Below, in pieces: positions 7,730 to 17,627 of a DNA stretch of 64,000 nt. Numbering within the stretch: the first letter of the stretch is position 1; each line of letters opens with the position of its first letter. The notes below the pieces were generated by a model. That model saw only the letters and a list, made by a program, of their open reading frames with translations. It was not told where the DNA came from and ran no database searches. Origin of the DNA: Cohnella sp. AR92 (GTDB lineage: Bacteria > Bacillota > Bacilli > Paenibacillales > Paenibacillaceae); the NCBI RefSeq assembly GCF_003990975.1, contig NZ_RZJR01000002.1:158741-222740 (forward strand), given 5' to 3'. Both the position numbers and the translations under genes were made by a program.

Positions 7730-8833
7730 TTATTTGACGATTCCTTTGATCTGTTCATAGATGGAAGAAGCGGCCTTCGGCATTCCGAGGCCTCTCGAGG
7801 CTTCGGCCATCGCCTGCCGGCGAACGCGGTCCTTCATAATCTCCGACACGTTCTTCAGCAGCTTCTCGCCGGTCAAATCCTTCTCCAGAATCATCACGCC
7901 CGCCCCCGCGTCGGCCAAGCTCTCCGCATTGGGCTGCTGGTGATTGTTCGTGACGTTCGGCGAAGGAATCAGGATCGACGGGATGCCAAGAGACGTGATC
8001 TCCGCCAACGACGATGCGCCTGCGCGGCTGACGACCAGCGAAGCGGCAGACAGCACCTCGGGCATGTTGTTGATGTAGTTCAGCGCATGCACCCTGCCCT
8101 TGACCGCTGCGGGGAGCTCTTCTAATCTAGCACGCGCTTCTTCATAATAACGCTCTCCGGTGACAAAAACAAAATGAACGTCCGGCAGATTGTCCAGCCC
8201 GGGCAGCATCTGCAGGATCGCTTCGTTAAGGGCTTTGGCCCCGCGGCTTCCCCCAACCGCCAGGACGAACGGCGTGTTCGCGGGCAGCCCGAGCGACTGG
8301 AAGCCGCGGCCGCGGTCCGCTTTGACGACCGTGGACGCGACCGGATTGCCGGCATGCACGACGTTGCGCTTGCCGGAGAAGTGCGGCAAGGAATCCGCGA
8401 AGCTGACGGCGACGCCATCGGCGTAACGGCTCAAGAACTTGTTCGTGAGGCCCGGCATGACGTTCTGTTCGTGAATGAGAGTCGGGATTCCCAGACGGGA
8501 AGCCGCGTAAACGACCGGACCGCATACATAACCGCCGGTACCGACGACGGCGTCCGGCTTGAATTGACGAAGCAATTGCTTGGATCGTCTCACTCCCTGG
8601 AGGAACCGCACGATGGTCTTCACGTTCTCCATCGACAGCGACCGGCGGAAGCCGGTAATGTCGATGCTCTCGAACGGAAGCCCCTGATTCGGAACGATTC
8701 GGCTCTCGAGCCCTTTGGTCGTTCCGATGTAAAGCAGCGAAGATCCCGGTTCTTGCTCGGCCACCTCTCGGCCGATCGCAAGCGCCGGATAAATATGTCC
8801 ACCGGTTCCTCCCCCGGTAAGCACTAGACGCAT
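7730..8833 (-). CDS. murG: Lipid II synthase MurG
   Basis: Membrane-associated GT-B glycosyltransferase of 367 residues that adds GlcNAc to lipid I to give lipid II. The glycine loop GGTGGHIYPALAI starts at residue 7, the second loop GGSRGAKALNEAI lies near residue 190, and the UDP-GlcNAc-binding RAGASSLAEITSLGIPSILIPSP near 265. GAGGTGA precedes the ATG. It starts 6 bp after spoVE, so the two are co-transcribed. A 162-bp gap with no gene follows before murB. Confidence 0.98.
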   Translation of the reverse strand: MRLVLTGGGTGGHIYPALAIGREVAEQEPGSSLLYIGTTKGLESRIVPNQGLPFESIDITGFRRSLSMENVKTIVRFLQGVRRSKQLLRQFKPDAVVGTGGYVCGPVVYAASRLGIPTLIHEQNVMPGLTNKFLSRYADGVAVSFADSLPHFSGKRNVVHAGNPVASTVVKADRGRGFQSLGLPANTPFVLAVGGSRGAKALNEAILQMLPGLDNLPDVHFVFVTGERYYEEARARLEELPAAVKGRVHALNYINNMPEVLSAASLVVSRAGASSLAEITSLGIPSILIPSPNVTNNHQQPNAESLADAGAGVMILEKDLTGEKLLKNVSEIMKDRVRRQAMAEASRGLGMPKAASSIYEQIKGIVK

Positions 8834-8839
8834 TCCAAG

Positions 8840-9937
8840 TCACCTCGAATAACGGGATAAATTAAGCAGGATTCCGAGCGCCGTCAAGAGCAGCGTCAGA
8901 GAGGATCCCCCGTAGCTGACAAGCGGAAGGGTAATCCCCGTTACGGGCAGAAGGCCGATGACGACGCCGACATTCATCAGCACCTGGGTGCCGATGATGC
9001 CGACGATCCCTGCCGCCAGGAAGCTCCCGAACGGGTCGGAGATCGTAATCGCGGTTCTCATCCCCCGCCAAATCAACAATAAGAATAGGACAAGCAGAAG
9101 CGAGCCTCCGATGAAGCCAAGCTCTTCCGCAAGAATCGAGAAGATAAAGTCCGTCTGCGGCTCGGGCAGATAGTTGTACTTCTGACGGCTCATGCCGAGC
9201 CCCAGCCCGACGAGCCCGCCGGGCCCGATGGCAAACAGGGATTGAATCGCCTGATAGCCGTCTCCTCTCGGATCCTGCCATGGATCGAGGAACGCCGTGA
9301 TCCGGGCAAGGCGATAGGGGGCCGAAGCGATGAGGCCGACGAAGCCGGCCAGGCCGATCGCGCCGAGTCCGGCCAGATGGGACACCTTCGCGCCAGCGAC
9401 GTAGATGACGAGCAGCGAGGCTCCGATCATGACGGCGCCCGTGCCGAGGTCCGGCTGCAGCATGATGAGACCGAAGGCCGTCCCGAGAATCGCGAGCGGC
9501 GGAAGCAGTCCCTTCGTGAACGAACCCAGCTCGTTCTGCCGTTCGGACAGCATGCGGGCCAGGAAAAGAATCATGGCCAGCTTCATGAACTCGGACGGCT
9601 GGATGCCAAGGCTCCCGATTCCCAGCCAGCTTCGCGCTCCCCCGCGCACGACGCCGATTCCCGGAATCAGCACCATGACGAGAAACGCGAAGCAGACGAT
9701 CAAACCCGCAGGCGCCCATTTTTTCCATCGGGTGTAGTCGATATTCATCGTGGCGAACATGGCGGCGACGCCGATGCCGGCGAAGATCAGCTGCCTCTTG
9801 ACGTAGTAGAACTTGTCTCCATAGTCATGAAAGGCCGCGACCGCGCTGGCGCTGTAAACCATGACGACGCCGATGGCCAGAATGCCTAATGTTGCGACGA
9901 TCATCCAAATGTCGGGGGTGGTGCGGGATTTGACCAT
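8840..9937 (-). CDS. spoVE: SEDS peptidoglycan polymerase SpoVE/FtsW type
   Basis: Integral membrane protein of 365 residues with about ten hydrophobic segments, of the SEDS family (FtsW/RodA/SpoVE) that polymerises lipid II with a partner class B PBP. Family motifs: GGARSWLGIGSLGIQPSEFMKLAMI (about 112-136) and GLLPVTGITLPLVSYGGSS near the C-terminus. The position between murD and murG is that of spoVE in B. subtilis, where it serves the spore cortex together with SpoVD; a vegetative FtsW role cannot be excluded from sequence alone. ATG at 9937 is preferred, with GAGGTG 9 nt upstream; the in-frame GTG at 9949 overlaps that site. Confidence 0.9.
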   Translation of the reverse strand: MVKSRTTPDIWMIVATLGILAIGVVMVYSASAVAAFHDYGDKFYYVKRQLIFAGIGVAAMFATMNIDYTRWKKWAPAGLIVCFAFLVMVLIPGIGVVRGGARSWLGIGSLGIQPSEFMKLAMILFLARMLSERQNELGSFTKGLLPPLAILGTAFGLIMLQPDLGTGAVMIGASLLVIYVAGAKVSHLAGLGAIGLAGFVGLIASAPYRLARITAFLDPWQDPRGDGYQAIQSLFAIGPGGLVGLGLGMSRQKYNYLPEPQTDFIFSILAEELGFIGGSLLLVLFLLLIWRGMRTAITISDPFGSFLAAGIVGIIGTQVLMNVGVVIGLLPVTGITLPLVSYGGSSLTLLLTALGILLNLSRYSR

Positions 9938-9984
9938 GGTACCGGACACCTCACGTGGCGAAGAAGTGGGGACAAGCCCCCTTC

Positions 9985-11430
9985 TTACAGCGTATGCGCC
10001 GATTCCTTAAAAATGCGGCCGCGAACCTCGTACGATGGAAACATGTCCCAGCTTGCGCACGCGGGAGAGAGAAGCACGGTATCTCCCGGCGAAGCCATGG
10101 CGGCAGCTTCCTTTACGGCAAGTCGCAGCGTATCGGCGGCATCACCCACAGGTTCGACGACTTTGACCGCCGTTAAACCGGCGGCCTCCGCCACCTTGCG
10201 AATCTTCTCTCTCGTCTCGCCGAGAAGAACGATGCCTTGAAGCCGATCCCGGAAAAACGGAAGCAGCTCCATGTAGTCCGAACCGCGGTCCAGTCCGCCC
10301 GCGATCAAAATTAGCGGAGCCGGCAGCGAGGACACCGACATCGTCGTCGCGGTCGGGTTCGTCGCCTTCGAGTCGTTGTAATACTTCACGCCGCCGAAGG
10401 TGCCGACGAATTCCAGTCGGTGCTCGACGCCGCGGAAGCTCTCGAGCGGCTCCTTCAATCGTTCAGGCTGCGCGCCTGCCGCTAGAGCGATGGCGATCGC
10501 CGCGAGCGCGTTGGCTGCGTTATGCCTCCCGGGAATGCCCAGGCGCTCGACTTGAACGATGCGCCGCTCGCTGCCGTCTCCCGGCCGGTAGACGATCCAG
10601 CGCTCCGCGGAGGACGCCGCTTCGTTCTCCGACTCGCCGGAGCCCGGCAGCGGGTAAGCCGGAGAGACGAAAACACCCTTCTCCAGCCGGCTCGCGAGAG
10701 AGAACGGCAGCTTCGCCGCCCGGAACGTTTCCGACAGCTGGGCGCAGATCGGATCGTCCGCATTGTACACGGCCGTATCCTCCTCCGTCTGGTTGGCGAA
10801 CAGCTTCGCCTTGGAAGCGACATAGTCGTCCATCGTTCCATGATAATCCAGATGCGTCTCCGCCAAGTTTAGCAAGCAGGCAATGCGCGGCTTGAAATCC
10901 GCCGTGCCCTTCAACTGGAAGCTGCTAAGCTCGGCGACGAGCCAGCCATTCGGTTCGATCTCCTCCGCCGCATCGCTAAGCGGCCTTCCGATGTTGCCCG
11001 CAACGATCGGGGACAAGCCGGCCGCGGCAAGCAGCTCGCCGGTCCAGGTCGTGGTGGTCGTCTTGCCGTTCGAGCCGGTGATCCCGATAATCGGGGCGCG
11101 GCTCAGCCTTCCGGCCACCTCGACCTCCGTGACGATCTCGACGCCCAGCTCGGCCGCGCGCACGAGCGGATCCGCCGAATACGGGATGCCCGGATTCTTG
11201 ACGAGCAACGCGACATCCTTCGACACCAAATCGGCAGGATGACCCCCGCAAATAACAGAAATGCCCAAAGCCTCGAGTTCCTCGGCTTCGGGGCTTTGCT
11301 CCCGCGGCTTGCGATCGTTCACGACAACCTCCGAGCCGATCTTATGGAACAACTTGGCGGCAGCGACTCCGCTGCGCGCCAGTCCCAGGACGACGACTCG
11401 GCGGCCTCTGTAATCTTCTAATGGTCTCAT
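9985..11430 (-). CDS. murD: UDP-MurNAc-L-Ala:D-Glu ligase MurD
   Basis: Cytoplasmic ATP-dependent Mur ligase of 481 residues that adds D-glutamate to UDP-MurNAc-L-Ala. The N-terminal Rossmann-like domain begins VVVLGLARSGVAAAKLF; the ATP loop is [12 protein letters not shown] (about 115-126); the C-terminal ligase domain carries YYNDSKATNP (about 338-347) and the closing LSPACASWDMF. ATG at 11430 is 4 bp past the mraY stop; an upstream in-frame start would overlap mraY by 38 bp. Part of the murE-to-murA unit. Confidence 0.97.
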   Translation of the reverse strand: MRPLEDYRGRRVVVLGLARSGVAAAKLFHKIGSEVVVNDRKPREQSPEAEELEALGISVICGGHPADLVSKDVALLVKNPGIPYSADPLVRAAELGVEIVTEVEVAGRLSRAPIIGITGSNGKTTTTTWTGELLAAAGLSPIVAGNIGRPLSDAAEEIEPNGWLVAELSSFQLKGTADFKPRIACLLNLAETHLDYHGTMDDYVASKAKLFANQTEEDTAVYNADDPICAQLSETFRAAKLPFSLASRLEKGVFVSPAYPLPGSGESENEAASSAERWIVYRPGDGSERRIVQVERLGIPGRHNAANALAAIAIALAAGAQPERLKEPLESFRGVEHRLEFVGTFGGVKYYNDSKATNPTATTMSVSSLPAPLILIAGGLDRGSDYMELLPFFRDRLQGIVLLGETREKIRKVAEAAGLTAVKVVEPVGDAADTLRLAVKEAAAMASPGDTVLLSPACASWDMFPSYEVRGRIFKESAHTL

Positions 11431-11434
11431 GTCT

Positions 11435-12397
11435 TTATAGCCCCTTGTACAGAATGAAGCCGAGCGCGGCAAGCACCAAGCCGACCGTCCAGAACACCGT
11501 CACGACGCGCCACTCGGACCAGCCGGTCAGCTCGAAGTGATGGTGGATGGGGCTCATTTTGAACACCCGTTTGCCTCTCGTCTTGAACGATGCGACCTGA
11601 ATGATGACGGACAGCATCTCGAGCACGAAGACTCCGCCGATGATGATGAGCAGAAGTTCCGTCTTCGTCAGGATCGCGACGGCCGCCAAGCCGCCGCCGA
11701 TTCCGAGCGAGCCCGTATCCCCCATGAATACCTTCGCCGGATGCGCGTTGTAAACGAGGAAGCCGAGAACGGCCCCTATCATCGCGGCGGAGAAAATAGC
11801 GGATTGGGATTGGGCAGCCTCAAGCGCGATCAGCGTATAGGCCCCGAACGCCAGGGCGCTTGTCCCCGACAGCAAGCCATCCAGTCCGTCCGTAAAGTTA
11901 ACGGCGTTGCTGGAAGCGAAGAAGATGATAATGACGAGCGCATAATAGCCCCAGCCCAGATCAAGCGAGCCGTCGATACCCGGGAAGCTGATCGCGGTGC
12001 TGTGCCCCATCCGATGAAGCAGCACGCAGAAAATAATCGAGAAGAGCAGCTGGCCGAACAGCTTTTGTTTTGCCGTGAGGCCTAGCGAACGTTTCAATAC
12101 GACTTTGATGTAATCGTCCAAGAAGCCCACGAGCCCGAAGCCCAAGCAGGCGACCAGAATCGCCCAGAAGGCCAGTCCTCCGTCTGCGAACTTCAGGTAC
12201 GCCAGCGTCAGCGCGAGCAGAATGATGATGCCGCCCATCGTCGGCGTACCGGTTTTCTTCAGATGCGATTGCGGCCCTTCCTCGCGAACGGTCTGCCCGA
12301 ACTTCATCCGACGGAGAATGGGAATGCAGACCGGACCGAGCAAGACCGCTAGTACGAAGGATACTCCCAGCGTCCATAATGTAGAAGAATAGTCCAT
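11435..12397 (-). CDS. mraY: Phospho-MurNAc-pentapeptide transferase MraY
   Basis: Polytopic membrane enzyme of 320 residues that moves phospho-MurNAc-pentapeptide onto undecaprenyl phosphate, giving lipid I. About ten hydrophobic helices. Active-site motifs are clear: GFLDDYIKV with the Asp pair (about 90-98), [12 protein letters not shown] (about 162-173), [14 protein letters not shown] (about 224-237) and the HHHFE loop (about 287-291). It sits between murF and murD with a 4-bp gap on each side. Confidence 0.98.
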   Translation of the reverse strand: MDYSSTLWTLGVSFVLAVLLGPVCIPILRRMKFGQTVREEGPQSHLKKTGTPTMGGIIILLALTLAYLKFADGGLAFWAILVACLGFGLVGFLDDYIKVVLKRSLGLTAKQKLFGQLLFSIIFCVLLHRMGHSTAISFPGIDGSLDLGWGYYALVIIIFFASSNAVNFTDGLDGLLSGTSALAFGAYTLIALEAAQSQSAIFSAAMIGAVLGFLVYNAHPAKVFMGDTGSLGIGGGLAAVAILTKTELLLIIIGGVFVLEMLSVIIQVASFKTRGKRVFKMSPIHHHFELTGWSEWRVVTVFWTVGLVLAALGFILYKGL

Positions 12398-12401
12398 GAT
12401 C

Positions 12402-13799
12402 TCACCCCACGGCTCCTTTGTGCAACGCGAATACGACTTGCTCCAGCTTCATCCCTCTGGAGGCTTTGACCAGCACCAGATCGTCCGGCTTCAGCTCGGC
12501 AAGCAAATCCGCTATCAATTGTTCTTTGTTGTCGTAATGCCTAACCGCGCCAGCGGGATACAGCGGCGATGCTTCCTCGGCGATGCGCCGAGACAACGGG
12601 CCGTAAGCTAGAACGGCTTCCGCCTTCCCGCCCGCATAACGCCCGATACCGGCGTGGAACTCCGCTTCGTCCGGGCCCAGCTCCAGCATGTCGCCGAGCA
12701 CGAGCCAGCGACGGCCCGAGGGACGAAGGCTGCCTACGAGATCGATAGCCGCCCTCATCGAGGTCGGGCTCGCGTTGTAGGCGTCGTTCAGAACGGCCGC
12801 TCCGTTCCAGGCGTTCGATCTCTCGATGCGCATCCCCGTCATCGGAGCGGATCTCAGCCCCTCCGCGATGCGCTCGCTGGAGACGCCGAACAGACGGCCG
12901 ACCGCGATCGCGGCAAGCGCGTTAAGCGCGTTGTGGCGTCCGGGCACCGGAATCGCGTAGACGTAGCCGGGTTCGTCCTGAACGGTGAACTCTCCCCCCG
13001 CCTCGCTTGCTTGGGCTTCGCCAAGCCGCAGCCGGCAGCCTTCCCCGGCGCCGAAGGTGATCCGCTGGATATCGCCGCGAACGGGCGATGCGGCCAGTTC
13101 CTCCGCCAACAGCGGTTCGTCTCCGTTATAGACGAGAGTGCCGCCGTCCCGCAGGCCCTCCGCGATCTCAAGCTTCGCCCGGGCAATGTTCCGCCGCGAG
13201 CCGAGCTGCAGGAGATGGGATTCGCCGATGTTCGTGATGACCGCCGCGTGAGGCTTCGCGATTCCCGTCAGCAGCGAGATCTCGCCGAGTCCGCTCATCC
13301 CCATCTCCAGGACGAGCGCCTCCGTATCCGCCGGAGCGCGAAGAATCGTCAGCGGCAGGCCGATATGATTATTGAAGTTGCCTTCCGTCTTCACCACCCG
13401 GTAGGTCGTGGCCAGAACGGAAGCAATCAGGTCCTTCGTCGTCGTCTTGCCGTTGCTGCCGGTCACTCCGACAACCTTGGCTCCCAGTCGGTCCAGATAG
13501 CCTTCCGCCAGCCGCTGCAGGGCAACGAGCGTGTCGGCAACGAGAATGAGAGGGAGCTTAGTCTCCGGAAGAGGCCGATCCTCCTGCCAGAGCGACGCAA
13601 CGGCGCCGTCCGCTTCCGCGGCGGCCAAATGGTCGTGCCCGTCGAACCGCTCGCCGACAAGAGGCACGAATAATTGCCCCGGCTGCAGCGTTCTCGTGTC
13701 CGTCGACACTCCGCCGGCCAGCCGGTCTCCTGCTTCGAATATTTTCGGAAAGCTGCTAGAACCGCACCAGACGGATACTTCCCGAAGAGTAGCTTGCAT
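12402..13799 (-). CDS. murF: UDP-MurNAc-tripeptide:D-Ala-D-Ala ligase MurF
   Basis: Mur ligase of 465 residues that completes the UDP-MurNAc-pentapeptide. The N-terminal domain has the [16 protein letters not shown] segment, the ATP loop is [13 protein letters not shown] (about 111-123), and the C-terminal domain has [11 protein letters not shown] (about 327-337). The ATG at 13799 overlaps the murE stop codon by one base (TGATG), indicating coupled translation. murF lies outside this cluster in B. subtilis; its placement between murE and mraY is the arrangement of most other bacteria and of Paenibacillaceae. Confidence 0.97.
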   Translation of the reverse strand: MQATLREVSVWCGSSSFPKIFEAGDRLAGGVSTDTRTLQPGQLFVPLVGERFDGHDHLAAAEADGAVASLWQEDRPLPETKLPLILVADTLVALQRLAEGYLDRLGAKVVGVTGSNGKTTTKDLIASVLATTYRVVKTEGNFNNHIGLPLTILRAPADTEALVLEMGMSGLGEISLLTGIAKPHAAVITNIGESHLLQLGSRRNIARAKLEIAEGLRDGGTLVYNGDEPLLAEELAASPVRGDIQRITFGAGEGCRLRLGEAQASEAGGEFTVQDEPGYVYAIPVPGRHNALNALAAIAVGRLFGVSSERIAEGLRSAPMTGMRIERSNAWNGAAVLNDAYNASPTSMRAAIDLVGSLRPSGRRWLVLGDMLELGPDEAEFHAGIGRYAGGKAEAVLAYGPLSRRIAEEASPLYPAGAVRHYDNKEQLIADLLAELKPDDLVLVKASRGMKLEQVVFALHKGAVG

Positions 13800-15286
13800 C
13801 AATTCAATACGCTCCTTATCGCGGCTCCCGCCACGAGACGATCGTCGAAATCATAGGTGACGCCGCCAATCAATTGATAGGTCTCATGGCCTTTCCCCGC
13901 TATCAATACTACATCCCCCGGGCTTGCCATTTCAACCGCTTTGTGGATCGCTTTCTCGCGATCGGGCTCCAGCTCATAACGCGCCGGATCCACTCCCGCT
14001 TCCGTCAGCCCCGCCTTGATATCGCTCAGGATGGCCAGCGGATCCTCGGTCCTCGGATTGTCGCTCGTCACGAAGATATGGTCCGACCATTCGGCCGCGA
14101 TCTTGCCCATGATCGGGCGCTTCGTGCGGTCCCGGTCCCCGCCGCAGCCGAACACGCAGATCACTCGTCCGGATGCGATCTCGCGAACCGTCCGCAGGAC
14201 GTTGTCGAGCCCGTCGGGAGTGTGCGCGTAATCGACGATAGCGGCGAAGCTCTGGCCTTCGTCGACCGCCTCGACGCGTCCCGGAACGCCCGGGGTCGAT
14301 TCGAGGCTCTTCACGATGTCCGCCAGCGCGATGCCTTCGCAGAGTCCCGCTGCCAGAGCGGCCAACGCGTTATAAACGTTGAACTTGCCGACCAGGCGAA
14401 GCTGAACGTCGCAATCTCCTCTAAAGGTATGTAGGCGGAAAGTGGTCCCGCGGGAGGTAATGCGTACATTAGAAGCTCGCACAAGCGCCTCGTTCTCGAC
14501 GCCGTACGTGACGACTTCCGCCGAGGTCATCTTGGCGTAGCGCTTCGAAACGTCGTCGTCCGCGTTCAGGATCGCGAAGCTGCGGTCCTCCAGAGAATCG
14601 GCGTATGCGTTGCCCAGCCTGGAGAAGAACAGCCCCTTGGCGTCGGCATAGGCATCCATCGTTCCGTGATAGTCGAGATGGTCCTGGGTCAGGTTGGTGA
14701 AAATCGCCGTGCGGAAGCGCGTCCCTTTGACCCGTCCTTGCTCGAGCGCATGGGAGCTCACTTCCATCACGCAGCGCTCCGTGCCCGCGTCCAGCATGTC
14801 CCGGAACGTCTTCTGCAGCTCCAGGATATCCGGAGTCGTGCCGGACATCGGAAAGCTGCTGCCCGCGTACCTCTTCTCGATCGTGCCGATGACGCCGGGC
14901 TTCTTGCCCGCATCCGCCAGGATCTTCTCGATCAGGTAAGTCGTCGTCGTCTTGCCGTTCGTTCCCGTGACCCCGATCGGCTTCAGCTTCGCGGACGGAT
15001 GTCCGAACCAGACATCGGCCAGAATGGCCAGCGCCTGCCTGACGTCCGGAACGATCACTTGGGGAACGTCCAGTTCCAGCCGGCGGGATACGACCAGGGC
15101 GATCGCCCCCTGGCTTACCGCTTGCGGCGCAAAGTCATGGCCGTCCACCGTGTGGCCCGGCAAGCAGAAGAACAGCTGCCCCGGCGCCGCCTTGCGGGAG
15201 TCAGCCTCGATTCCTTGAACAAGCAGATCATCGTCGCCGACGGTGCTAGATACAAGGAGGTGATTCGTCAATTCGCGCAATCTCAT
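13799..15286 (-). CDS. murE: UDP-MurNAc-L-Ala-D-Glu:meso-DAP ligase MurE
   Basis: Mur ligase of 495 residues that adds the third stem-peptide residue. ATP loop GVTGTNGKTTTTYL (about 105-118) and the substrate motif DNPRTEDP (about 401-408): D-N-P-R is the signature of meso-diaminopimelate specificity, so the wall is DAP-type. ATG at 15286 has GGAGG 10 nt upstream; an ATG two codons earlier (15292) is too close to the same site. First gene of the murE-murF-mraY-murD-spoVE-murG-murB-murA unit, with its own promoter after the spoVD terminator. Confidence 0.97.
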   Translation of the reverse strand: MRLRELTNHLLVSSTVGDDDLLVQGIEADSRKAAPGQLFFCLPGHTVDGHDFAPQAVSQGAIALVVSRRLELDVPQVIVPDVRQALAILADVWFGHPSAKLKPIGVTGTNGKTTTTYLIEKILADAGKKPGVIGTIEKRYAGSSFPMSGTTPDILELQKTFRDMLDAGTERCVMEVSSHALEQGRVKGTRFRTAIFTNLTQDHLDYHGTMDAYADAKGLFFSRLGNAYADSLEDRSFAILNADDDVSKRYAKMTSAEVVTYGVENEALVRASNVRITSRGTTFRLHTFRGDCDVQLRLVGKFNVYNALAALAAGLCEGIALADIVKSLESTPGVPGRVEAVDEGQSFAAIVDYAHTPDGLDNVLRTVREIASGRVICVFGCGGDRDRTKRPIMGKIAAEWSDHIFVTSDNPRTEDPLAILSDIKAGLTEAGVDPARYELEPDREKAIHKAVEMASPGDVVLIAGKGHETYQLIGGVTYDFDDRLVAGAAIRSVLN

Positions 15287-15324
15287 CTTCATTCCGCCTC
15301 CTTCGACGCACAAACATTATTCTC

Positions 15325-15360
15325 ATTATCGTCCAACCATTCCCCCACTACAAGGGGAAT
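15325..15360 (-). promoter_or_regulatory. murE promoter overlapped by an inverted repeat
   Basis: Minus strand: TTGTAG (15353-15348), 17-nt spacer, GATAAT (15330-15325). An inverted repeat ATTCCCC-N8-GGGGAAT (15339-15345 / 15354-15360) brackets the -35 element, the usual geometry of a repressor operator. It lies between the spoVD terminator and murE. Confidence 0.6.
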
Positions 15361-15408
15361 CGCGCTCATTTCCTGAAAATGAACCTTTTTTAACAGGGGG
15401 CACGCTTT

Positions 15409-15440
15409 TATGAGAAAAGATAGGCGGCTTAATCGCCGCC
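15409..15440 (-). terminator. spoVD terminator
   Basis: Minus strand: GGCGGC-GATTAA-GCCGCC (15440-15423) with the spoVD stop codon in the loop, followed by TATCTTTTC. The U-tract is modest, so some read-through into murE is possible. Confidence 0.65.
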
Positions 15441-17360
15441 TTCCGCTCCCAGATAGATTCGGATGACCGAGCCCTTCTCGACGCGGGCGCCCGCTGCCGG
15501 GGCCTGGCGGAGCACGGTCTGCCCCTTACCCGAAGAGGACAGCCGGAAGTTCGTGTTCATGTCTTCGTACAGATCGGACACCGTCTTGCCCACGAGATTC
15601 GGAACGGTGACGATGGGAGTATCGATATAAGGCTTGATCTCCTTCTCGATCTGTTCCTTTCTCGGCTCGATGCCAAGGTAAGGGAGCGCGTCCGCCATGA
15701 TGCCCTTGACGACGGGCGCCGCCACGAGTCCGCCGAACTGGATTCCCTGCGGGTTGTCGATCGCCACGTACACGACCAGCTTCGGATCGTCGGCGGGCGC
15801 GAAGCCGATGAAGGAGACGATGTGCTCGTTCGGCGAATAGCGGCCGTTCACGACCTTCTGCGCCGTCCCCGTCTTGCCTCCGACCCGATAGCCGTCGAGG
15901 AAGGCCGGGCCGCCTGTGCCCTGCGCGACGACGCTTTCCAGCGCCTCCCGCACCTTCTTGGACGTCTCGGGCGAGATCACCTGCCTCACCAGCTCCGGTT
16001 GAACCTCTTCCAGCACCTTGTTGGTACCGGGCTGTATCCAATCCTTCGCGACGTGAGGCTTATAGAGCTTGCCTCCGTTGATCGCCGCCGCCACCGCCGT
16101 GATCTGCTGGATCGGCGTCACCGACACGCCTTGGCCGAAGGAGGTCGTCGCCAGCTCGACGGGGCCGACCTGGTTCAGCTTGAACAGAATCCCGTTCTCC
16201 TCGCCGCCCAGATCGATTCCGGTTCTTTTGCCGAAGCCGAAGTTTTTAATATACTCGAATAGCTTCTCTTTGCCAAGCCTCTGCCCGAGGGTCACGAAGC
16301 CCGGGTTGCACGAGTTCTCCACCACCTCGAGGAACGACTGGCTGCCGTGCCCGCCCTTCTTCCAGCAGCGGAGCTTGGCGCCCGCCACGTCGATGTAGCC
16401 CGGGTCGTAGAAATGCTCGTTCTTCAGGTCGACCTTGCCCTCCTGCAGCGCGGCGGAGAGCGTGATGATCTTGAAGGTGGACCCGGGCTCGTACGTCATC
16501 CAGATCGGCAGATTCCGGTTGTAGACTTCCGGCTTCGCCTCCTGGTACTTGTCCGGCTGGAAGGTCGGCCGGCTCGCCATCCCGAGAATCTCGCCCGTAT
16601 TCGGATCCATCGCGATCGCCAGGGCGCTGTTCGGCTGGTATTTCAGCATCGCTTGATCGAGCTCCCGCTCGATCATCTGCTGGATCGGCTGGTCGATCGT
16701 CAACTGGAGCGTCAGACCGTCCTTCGGCGCCTGGTACTTCTCGGAGGAGCCCGGCATTCCCCTCCCCGCCGCATCCGCGAGATAAGAGATGTTGCCATCC
16801 AACCCTTTGAGCAGGCTGTCGTACTTGCTCTCCACGCCGGTAAGCCCGCCGTCGTAGCCGGTAATGCCGAGAATGCTGGACGCAAGCGGCCCGAACGGGT
16901 AATAGCGCTTGCTGTCCTCCGCCACCTCGATGCCCGGGAGATTCAGCGCGTTGATCTGCTTCGCCAGCTCGGTCGTGATTTTGCGCCCGCCCGGCGCCAA
17001 GCGGACGTTCATCTCTTTCTTGGAGAGAAGCGTGACCAGCTTCTCCTGCGTCATGCCCAATAGCGGAGCCAGCTTCTCCGCCGTGCCGGCCTTGTCCTTC
17101 ACTTGAACGGGAATCGCGTAAACCGTCGGCGAGCTGATGTCATACGCCAGCCTCACGCCGTTGCGATCGACGATTTCCCCTCGCTTGGCCTCATAGACGA
17201 TCTGCCGCCTCCAGGAGTCCTCCGCCTTGGCAGACAGCTCGCCGCCGATCCACAGCTGAACATACCCCAATCGGAACAAAAGCGCCGCGAATCCGATCAC
17301 GATGCCGATCAGCACGATAAACAAGCGCCTGCGCACCGTCACTTGCGATATTTTCTTCAA
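15429..17360 (-). CDS. spoVD: Sporulation class B penicillin-binding protein SpoVD
   Basis: Bitopic class B PBP of 643 residues; the transpeptidase partner of SpoVE in spore cortex synthesis. One transmembrane segment (about 13-34), PBP dimerisation domain beginning RGEIVDRNGV, transpeptidase domain with the active-site Ser in EPGSTFKI (about 290-297), S-C-N in ENSCNPGF and K-T-G-T near 490, and one C-terminal PASTA domain (TVPNLVGKTVSDL onward). The single PASTA and position before murE identify SpoVD rather than PBP2b. TTG at 17360 is chosen: GGAGGGAG lies 6 nt upstream and the resulting MKKISQVTVRRRLF matches SpoVD N-termini. It is isolated by terminators on both sides, so it should have its own, presumably mother-cell, promoter in 17361-17984; none was found with confidence. 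Confidence 0.93.
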   Translation of the reverse strand: MKKISQVTVRRRLFIVLIGIVIGFAALLFRLGYVQLWIGGELSAKAEDSWRRQIVYEAKRGEIVDRNGVRLAYDISSPTVYAIPVQVKDKAGTAEKLAPLLGMTQEKLVTLLSKKEMNVRLAPGGRKITTELAKQINALNLPGIEVAEDSKRYYPFGPLASSILGITGYDGGLTGVESKYDSLLKGLDGNISYLADAAGRGMPGSSEKYQAPKDGLTLQLTIDQPIQQMIERELDQAMLKYQPNSALAIAMDPNTGEILGMASRPTFQPDKYQEAKPEVYNRNLPIWMTYEPGSTFKIITLSAALQEGKVDLKNEHFYDPGYIDVAGAKLRCWKKGGHGSQSFLEVVENSCNPGFVTLGQRLGKEKLFEYIKNFGFGKRTGIDLGGEENGILFKLNQVGPVELATTSFGQGVSVTPIQQITAVAAAINGGKLYKPHVAKDWIQPGTNKVLEEVQPELVRQVISPETSKKVREALESVVAQGTGGPAFLDGYRVGGKTGTAQKVVNGRYSPNEHIVSFIGFAPADDPKLVVYVAIDNPQGIQFGGLVAAPVVKGIMADALPYLGIEPRKEQIEKEIKPYIDTPIVTVPNLVGKTVSDLYEDMNTNFRLSSSGKGQTVLRQAPAAGARVEKGSVIRIYLGAEGGD

Positions 17361-17401
17361 GCTCTCCCTCCTCACCGGAACGCCCTGCCGCCGCATGGCA
17401 C

Positions 17402-17426
17402 GGAATGGGTAGAACAAGCCCATTCC
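17402..17426. repeat. 8-bp inverted repeat upstream of spoVD
   Basis: GGAATGGG-N9-CCCATTCC, a perfect 8-bp stem, 42 nt upstream of the spoVD start. Further GGAAT-like half sites follow at 17434-17449. Could be an operator or a 5'-UTR hairpin. Confidence 0.5.
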
Positions 17427-17627
17427 TATTCATTCCAAGCTATTCCGGGAATACAAGCGTTAGAACCTCGGGCCGATGGAAGAAGAGGCTAAGACGGGTG
17501 GCGGTCGCTAAGACATGGCGGTGCTATCGAAGATCCTGCTCCCGTCAAACGTTCGATTGTATCTCCTCGCCTCCGCGTCCCCGCTGCTCACTAGCCATTC
17601 GGGTAACCTCGCTCCTCTTCGGGGGGA

